Part shown: piece by piece, positions 6,735-10,125 of the stretch
Layout: every line of letters starts with the position of its first letter
Numbering within the stretch: the stretch's first letter is position 1
Assembly: GCA_900769275.1 (NCBI GenBank)
Contig: CAAGGA010000089.1
Location: 1-10,125 of the forward strand
Length of the DNA: 10,125 nucleotides
Direction of reading: 5' to 3'
Source: an uncultured Prevotella sp.
GTDB taxonomy: Bacteria; Bacteroidota; Bacteroidia; Bacteroidales; Bacteroidaceae
The notes under the pieces: model-generated
The model's input: the letters and a program-made list of their open reading frames with translations, nothing else
Databases searched by the model: none
Told to the model about the DNA's origin: nothing
Position numbers and translations under genes: made by a program

Positions 6735-6811
6735 TGCGGTTATGCGGTTATACGGAAGTTACAATCAGCCTTGACAAATTCCCGCATAACCGCATAACCG
6801 TATAACCGCAT
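6735..6811. repeat. Head-to-head array of 8-bp repeats forming a long hairpin
   Basis: On the left, GGTTATGC (6738-6745) and GGTTATAC (6746-6753) run in tandem. On the right are GCATAACC (6784-6791), GCATAACC (6792-6799) and GTATAACC (6800-6807), the same unit inverted. The 21-nt arms 6735-6755 and 6790-6810 pair with one A-C mismatch and one G-T wobble around a 34-nt loop. The array begins a few nucleotides beyond the mdh terminator T-tract. Confidence 0.8.
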
Positions 6812-6814
6812 GAC

Positions 6815-6855
6815 AAAAAAAATCCCGCAATCAGTATGACACGATTGCGGGATTT
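6815..6855 (-). terminator. Rho-independent terminator of mdh
   Basis: A perfect 12-bp stem, AAATCCCGCAAT (6820-6831) with ATTGCGGGATTT (6844-6855), closes a 12-nt loop. On the minus strand it is followed by a run of eight T (6822-6815, overlapping the foot of the stem). It lies 63 nt past the mdh stop codon. Confidence 0.93.
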
Positions 6856-6917
6856 CTGTTCTATAGGAGGCTGACGCTGCAAGGCAGGACAGCCCCAAAC
6901 ACGGAATATTCGTCAGT

Positions 6918-7910
6918 TTAGAGATTCGGGTTAATGATGCCCCATTCCTCTACCGGAGGTATGATGCCGAGAGAGATAATCTCGTCACGCATAGTCTGAA
7001 GATGCTCGTATGACTTGCGGAGACCTTCCATTTCCTCTTCTGTGCCCTGAGGAGCGGTGAAGTGAACACCTGTAGCGTCAATAGTCGTAGGCATGGCCAT
7101 CATGACGTTCTTGAATCCGCACTTATCACAATTTACATAGCAACCTGCGGGGAGAGTAAACTCTGCACCGCCCATAGCACCCTCAATCATCTTGACAGCC
7201 TGATACGCCGGACTCTGGAAAGAAGAGCGACCACGCAACTTGATGATGGCGGCACCACCCTGCGTGGTAACCTTGCGTATTTCTGCAAGACGCTCGGCTG
7301 TCATGCCAAGCTCTGCAAGAGTCTTACCATCAACCTTTACCTGAGAAGCGAAGACTGCCATCTGCTCGCCATGTCCGCCGTAGGTGTTAGCACCGGTAAC
7401 CTTGTCCTGTGCCACGCCATATTCAGCAGCGAGAGCCTCCTGCAGACGTGTAGAGTCAAGGGCAGCGAGAGAAGTAAGCTGATTCGGCTTCAGACCTGAG
7501 TGGATGAGAGCAGTGAGAGCAGTAACGTCAGCAGGGTTGAAGATGACTACAACGTGCTTTACGTCCGGGCAATACTTCTTGATGTTGTCACCGAAGTCAG
7601 CAGCTATCTTACAGTTGCCGACGAGGAGGTCCTCACGAGTCATGCCATCCTTACGCGGAGCACCACCGGAGGAGATGATATACTTGGCACCTGTGAAAGC
7701 CTCTTCTGCATCTACCGTATATGAAAGGTTTGCACCAGGGAATGCGCAATGACACATTTCCTCATACACACCATGAACACCAGGCTCATAGATATCATAA
7801 AGACAGATATTAGGAGTGAGACCCAACATCAACACTGACTGGACCATGTTAGAACCAATCATACCACCAGCTCCTACTATGACGAGCTTTTCATCTGTTA
7901 AAAATGCCAT
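6918..7910 (-). CDS. mdh: Malate dehydrogenase (NAD)
   Basis: This cytosolic enzyme interconverts malate and oxaloacetate with NAD(H). In Bacteroidales it serves mainly the reductive branch from oxaloacetate to fumarate and succinate. The start at 7910 (MAFLTDEKLVIVG) is preferred: an upstream in-frame ATG at 7958 would add 16 low-complexity residues (MSSSTGYFHN onward) not expected in the family. From that start the protein has 330 residues. The dinucleotide loop GAGGMIG is at 13-19, with D39 after the second strand pointing to NAD. The malate-type arginines R86 and R92 lie in APRKDGMTRED, N125 in FNPAD, D152 and R155 in LDSTR, and the catalytic H180 in GGHGEQ. R86 marks malate rather than lactate specificity. 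A cysteine cluster, C257, C261 and C264 (GCYVNCDKC), near the C terminus is unusual enough to note. The gene is monocistronic, with its own promoter and a strong terminator. Confidence 0.97.
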   Translation of the reverse strand: MAFLTDEKLVIVGAGGMIGSNMVQSVLMLGLTPNICLYDIYEPGVHGVYEEMCHCAFPGANLSYTVDAEEAFTGAKYIISSGGAPRKDGMTREDLLVGNCKIAADFGDNIKKYCPDVKHVVVIFNPADVTALTALIHSGLKPNQLTSLAALDSTRLQEALAAEYGVAQDKVTGANTYGGHGEQMAVFASQVKVDGKTLAELGMTAERLAEIRKVTTQGGAAIIKLRGRSSFQSPAYQAVKMIEGAMGGAEFTLPAGCYVNCDKCGFKNVMMAMPTTIDATGVHFTAPQGTEEEMEGLRKSYEHLQTMRDEIISLGIIPPVEEWGIINPNL

Positions 7911-7961
7911 TTCCTTATAATTTTTATTATTATGAAAATATCCTGTACTACTACTCATATC

Positions 7962-7978
7962 CGTGCAATATTTGCACG
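7962..7978. promoter_or_regulatory. 17-bp palindrome in the mdh leader, candidate operator
   Basis: CGTGCAA-TAT-TTGCACG is a perfect 7-bp inverted repeat around a 3-bp centre. It lies directly downstream of the predicted mdh start site and about 55 bp upstream of the mdh start codon, in the divergent region shared with the aminopeptidase gene. Its size and symmetry fit a dimeric regulator site, but no regulator can be named. The RNA form would be a hairpin with an impractically small 3-nt loop. Confidence 0.5.
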
Positions 7979-7986
7979 TTTACTTT

Positions 7987-7995
7987 GCAAAGTTA
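7987..7995 (-). promoter_or_regulatory. Promoter -7 element of mdh
   Basis: On the minus strand the sequence is TAACTTTGC, a full match to TAnnTTTGY. The -33 position has no clear TTTG. Transcription would begin near 7981, giving a leader of about 70 nt that contains the palindrome at 7962-7978. Confidence 0.5.
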
Positions 7996-8034
7996 TAAAA
8001 AAATTCATGAAATCCGCATCTTTTCCTTTTTTCT

Positions 8035-8067
8035 TTTGCGAGTCATCTCAAAATGACATATCTTTGT
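8035..8067 (+). promoter_or_regulatory. Promoter of the Xaa-Pro aminopeptidase gene
   Basis: TTTG at 8035-8038, then 20 nt, then TATCTTTG at 8059-8066 followed by T, is a near-perfect Bacteroidetes promoter. Transcription should start near 8073. This decides the gene start: the upstream in-frame ATG at 8053 overlaps the promoter and would lie upstream of the transcript, so translation begins at 8098. Confidence 0.75.
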
Positions 8068-8097
8068 AAAGTCTATTTTGCAAACACCTACTTACAA

Positions 8098-9885
8098 ATG
8101 AATATCTCTGAACGACTTTCGTCTCTCCGCCAAATGATGCGCGAAGAGCACATTGATGCCTTTATTTTCCCAAGTACCGACCCGCACAACGGTGAATATA
8201 TCCCGGAGCACTGGATGGGACGCCAATGGATTTCCGGCTTCAATGGTTCGGCAGGCACTGCCGTAGTAACCCTCCACGAGGCTGCCCTATGGACGGACTC
8301 AAGGTATTTCATCGCAGCCGCAGAACAGTTGGACGGCACAGAATACGTACTCATGAAAGAGGCTGTGGAGGGTACGCCGACCATAGCCCAGTGGCTTGCC
8401 ATGAAACTGTCAGTATCGGGCGGTTCATGCGTCGGCATTGACGGTATGGTAACAGCAGCAAGCGAGGTGGAAACCCTTGTTGCCGACCTGCGGCAGGCAG
8501 GAGGGATAACCATAAGAACCAATCTCGACCCACTCCGCACGATATGGAAAGACCGCCCGGAGATTCCTCTCGCCAAGGTAGAGATACAGCCTGTGGAATA
8601 TGCAGGAGAGGACGTGAAGTCAAAACTCCAGCGTATCAGGAAAGAAATGCGCAACAGTCATGCCAACGGTATGCTCGTCACTGCACTTGACGAGATAGCA
8701 TGGACGCTGAACCTCCGCGGGCAGGACGTACACTGCAACCCTGTCTTCGTCAGTTATCTCCTCATACGTGAGGATGATGCCACGCTGTTTGTCGATGAAA
8801 GGAAACTGACTGCCGAGGTTCATGTATATCTGCACGGCAATGGCATAAAGGTACTGCCCTACGATGACATAAAATCCGCACTGAAAGGATATAAGGACTA
8901 CAGCATACTGATGAGCAGTGTCACGACGTGCCACACGCTCTACGACAGCGTAAAGGCAGCCGTCGTGGACGTACCCTCACCCATCGCCGTGATGAAAGCC
9001 GTGAAGAACGAGGCTGAGATACGCGGTTTCCGCAATGCCATGAGGCGGGACGGCGTGGCAATGGTAAAGTTCCTGCGCTGGCTTCTCCCTGCCGTAAAGA
9101 CGGGGAAAGAGACAGAAATGAGCATCGACAGGAAACTCACCGCACTGCGGGCTGAGCAACATCTGTATCGTGACATCAGCTTTGACACCATAGCAGGCTA
9201 TCAGGGTCATGGTGCCATAGTGCATTACGAGGCTACCTCCGAAACGGACGCTCCGCTACAGCCGGAGGGTTTCCTGCTCCTTGACAGCGGAGCGCAGTAT
9301 CAGGATGCCACGACAGACATCACACGCACCATCGCCCTCGGTCCTGTAACAGAAGAGCAGCGCAGGGTATATACGTTTGTGCTGAAAGGCAACATACAGC
9401 TTGCCATGCTGAAATTCCCCGACGGCGCAAGCGGCACGCAGCTTGACGCCCTTGCACGCATGGACATGTGGCGTGAGGGAATGAATTATCTCCACGGCAC
9501 GGGGCACGGCGTAGGCTCATATCTCAACGTGCATGAAGGACCGCACCAGATACGTATGCAGTGGAAACCGACACCCCTGCATGCAGGAATGACCGTCACG
9601 GATGAACCGGGGCTATACCTCGAAGGTCGCTTTGGAGTACGCATAGAGAACACTATGCTCATAACCCCATATAAAGAGACCGAGTTCGGCAAGTTCCTGC
9701 AGATGGAATCTCTCACCCTATGCCCGATAGACATGTCTCCCATCGTTACGTCCATGATGCGAAAGGAGGAGATTGAGTGGCTCAATGGCTACCATCAGAG
9801 GGTAAGAGAGGAACTCCTGCCCCTGCTTGAAGACGAGGCTGACCGCTCATGGCTCATAGAGAATACTGAGGCTTTGGTTGTTTAG
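8098..9885 (+). CDS. Xaa-Pro aminopeptidase (M24B, XPNPEP1-like)
   Basis: This dinuclear-metal (usually manganese) peptidase removes an N-terminal residue preceding proline. No signal peptide is visible, so it is cytosolic and probably finishes breakdown of proline-containing peptides. From the ATG at 8098 it has 595 residues with the three-domain layout of human XPNPEP1: a creatinase-like N-terminal domain (about 1-145), a second creatinase-like domain (about 155-305), the pita-bread catalytic domain (about 310-535) and the C-terminal extension typical of the long form. The metal ligands are all present: D396 (LLLDSG), D407 (TTDITRT), H470 (GTGHGVG), E503 (TDEPG) and E517 (VRIEN). Catalytic histidines are H376 (IVHYEAT) and H479 (NVHEGP). 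It is much longer than the E. coli PepP type, so that symbol is not given. A frame extension to 8053 is rejected because the promoter lies there. The stop codon falls inside the first unit of a repeat array. Confidence 0.96.
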   Translation: MNISERLSSLRQMMREEHIDAFIFPSTDPHNGEYIPEHWMGRQWISGFNGSAGTAVVTLHEAALWTDSRYFIAAAEQLDGTEYVLMKEAVEGTPTIAQWLAMKLSVSGGSCVGIDGMVTAASEVETLVADLRQAGGITIRTNLDPLRTIWKDRPEIPLAKVEIQPVEYAGEDVKSKLQRIRKEMRNSHANGMLVTALDEIAWTLNLRGQDVHCNPVFVSYLLIREDDATLFVDERKLTAEVHVYLHGNGIKVLPYDDIKSALKGYKDYSILMSSVTTCHTLYDSVKAAVVDVPSPIAVMKAVKNEAEIRGFRNAMRRDGVAMVKFLRWLLPAVKTGKETEMSIDRKLTALRAEQHLYRDISFDTIAGYQGHGAIVHYEATSETDAPLQPEGFLLLDSGAQYQDATTDITRTIALGPVTEEQRRVYTFVLKGNIQLAMLKFPDGASGTQLDALARMDMWREGMNYLHGTGHGVGSYLNVHEGPHQIRMQWKPTPLHAGMTVTDEPGLYLEGRFGVRIENTMLITPYKETEFGKFLQMESLTLCPIDMSPIVTSMMRKEEIEWLNGYHQRVREELLPLLEDEADRSWLIENTEALVV

Positions 9886-10000
9886 TTGTCTTGTTGTTTA
9901 GTTGTCTTGTTGTTTAGTTGTTTGGTTGTTTGTCTTGGAAATGGAGTCGAATACTATCAGCAAAACCACTAAACAACAAAACCACTAAACAACCAACCAA
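9874..10000. repeat. Head-to-head array of 16-bp repeats overlapping the aminopeptidase stop codon
   Basis: GTTTAGTTGTCTTGTT is repeated in tandem at 9880-9895 and 9896-9911, with a variant at 9912-9927. The first unit supplies the last valine codon and the TAG stop of the upstream gene. On the right, AAAACCACTAAACAAC is repeated perfectly at 9962-9977 and 9978-9993; it is a rotated reverse complement of the left unit with two differences. The 36-nt arms 9874-9909 and 9961-9996 can pair at 32 positions around a 51-nt loop. The RNA hairpin could protect or end the aminopeptidase transcript, but no U-tract follows. Confidence 0.8.
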
Positions 10001-10084
10001 ATCTGGTACTCTTCAATCAGGTCGAAGAAAAAAACAAAAAAAAAGAGGGGCATCTGTAAAAACCTGTGTTTTCGTTTGTTATTT

Positions 10085-10116
10085 TTTGCTATAAACAATC
10101 TTTGTTGTACCTTTGT
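10085..10116 (+). promoter_or_regulatory. Outward-facing promoter at the right edge
   Basis: TTTG at 10085-10088, 19 nt, then TACCTTTG at 10108-10115 followed by T match the Bacteroidetes promoter consensus with correct spacing. The start site would be near 10122, so a plus-strand gene or RNA should begin just beyond the window. Confidence 0.7.
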
Positions 10117-10125
10117 ATTGCAAAA

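Larger units (their letters stand above)
6610..6917. other. Gene-free spacer between the VTC operon and mdh
   Basis: No coding region is supported. From left to right it holds the phased TTACAAA repeats and operon promoter, a very A+T-rich stretch (about 6680-6715), a head-to-head 8-bp repeat array and the mdh terminator. All but the A+T-rich stretch are entered separately. Both flanking genes are on the minus strand, so the terminator insulates the operon from mdh transcription. Confidence 0.8.

Noticed and set aside
10021..10080. Purine-rich A tract and short AAAAC/GTTTT inverted repeat
   Set aside because: The repeat is only 5 bp and the tract has no clear partner, so it does not qualify as a terminator or RNA gene.

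Overview
The window looks like chromosome of a Bacteroidales bacterium, most likely Prevotellaceae. Five places carry the Bacteroidetes-type -7 element TAnnTTTG, three of them with a well-spaced TTTG upstream. Shine-Dalgarno sequences are essentially absent. The proteins (AAA-ATPase-like/PD-(D/E)XK protein, DUF2490 barrel, acidic-tailed surface lipoprotein, NAD malate dehydrogenase of about 330 residues) fit that group. No rRNA, tRNA, transposase, phage gene or CRISPR array is visible.

Layout. (1) Positions 1-1301, plus strand: the 3' part of an AAA-ATPase-like protein with a C-terminal PD-(D/E)XK nuclease domain, cut by the window edge. (2) 1302-1692: a gene-free spacer holding a head-to-head array of 22-bp repeats, bracketed by a perfect 16-bp direct repeat, then a promoter. 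(3) 1693-3090, plus: a secreted family 28 polygalacturonase. (4) 6609-3120, minus: a four-gene operon, convergent with the polygalacturonase. In transcription order it encodes a VTC-domain polyphosphate polymerase-like protein, a DUF4956 membrane protein, a DUF2490 outer-membrane barrel and a Cthe_2159-type beta-helix lipoprotein. (5) 6610-6917: a spacer with the operon promoter, three helically phased TTACAAA repeats, a head-to-head array of 8-bp repeats and the mdh terminator. (6) 7910-6918, minus: malate dehydrogenase. (7) 7911-8097: a divergent promoter region with a 17-bp palindrome. (8) 8098-9885, plus: an XPNPEP1-like Xaa-Pro aminopeptidase. (9) 9886-10125: a head-to-head array of 16-bp repeats that begins inside the aminopeptidase stop region, then a strong promoter firing out of the window.

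How the parts work together. mdh and the aminopeptidase are housekeeping genes that share a divergent promoter region. The notable part is the minus-strand operon. It couples a cytosolic VTC-type tunnel enzyme, an inner-membrane partner, an outer-membrane barrel and a probably surface-exposed beta-helix lipoprotein. That suggests an envelope-spanning system for making, moving or binding a polymer. The lipoprotein family is linked to acidic polysaccharide binding, and the convergent neighbour is a polygalacturonase, so a pectin connection is possible but unproven. A second pattern is that three separate spacers each carry a short tandem repeat facing its own inverted copy, with a different unit each time (22, 8 and 16 bp).
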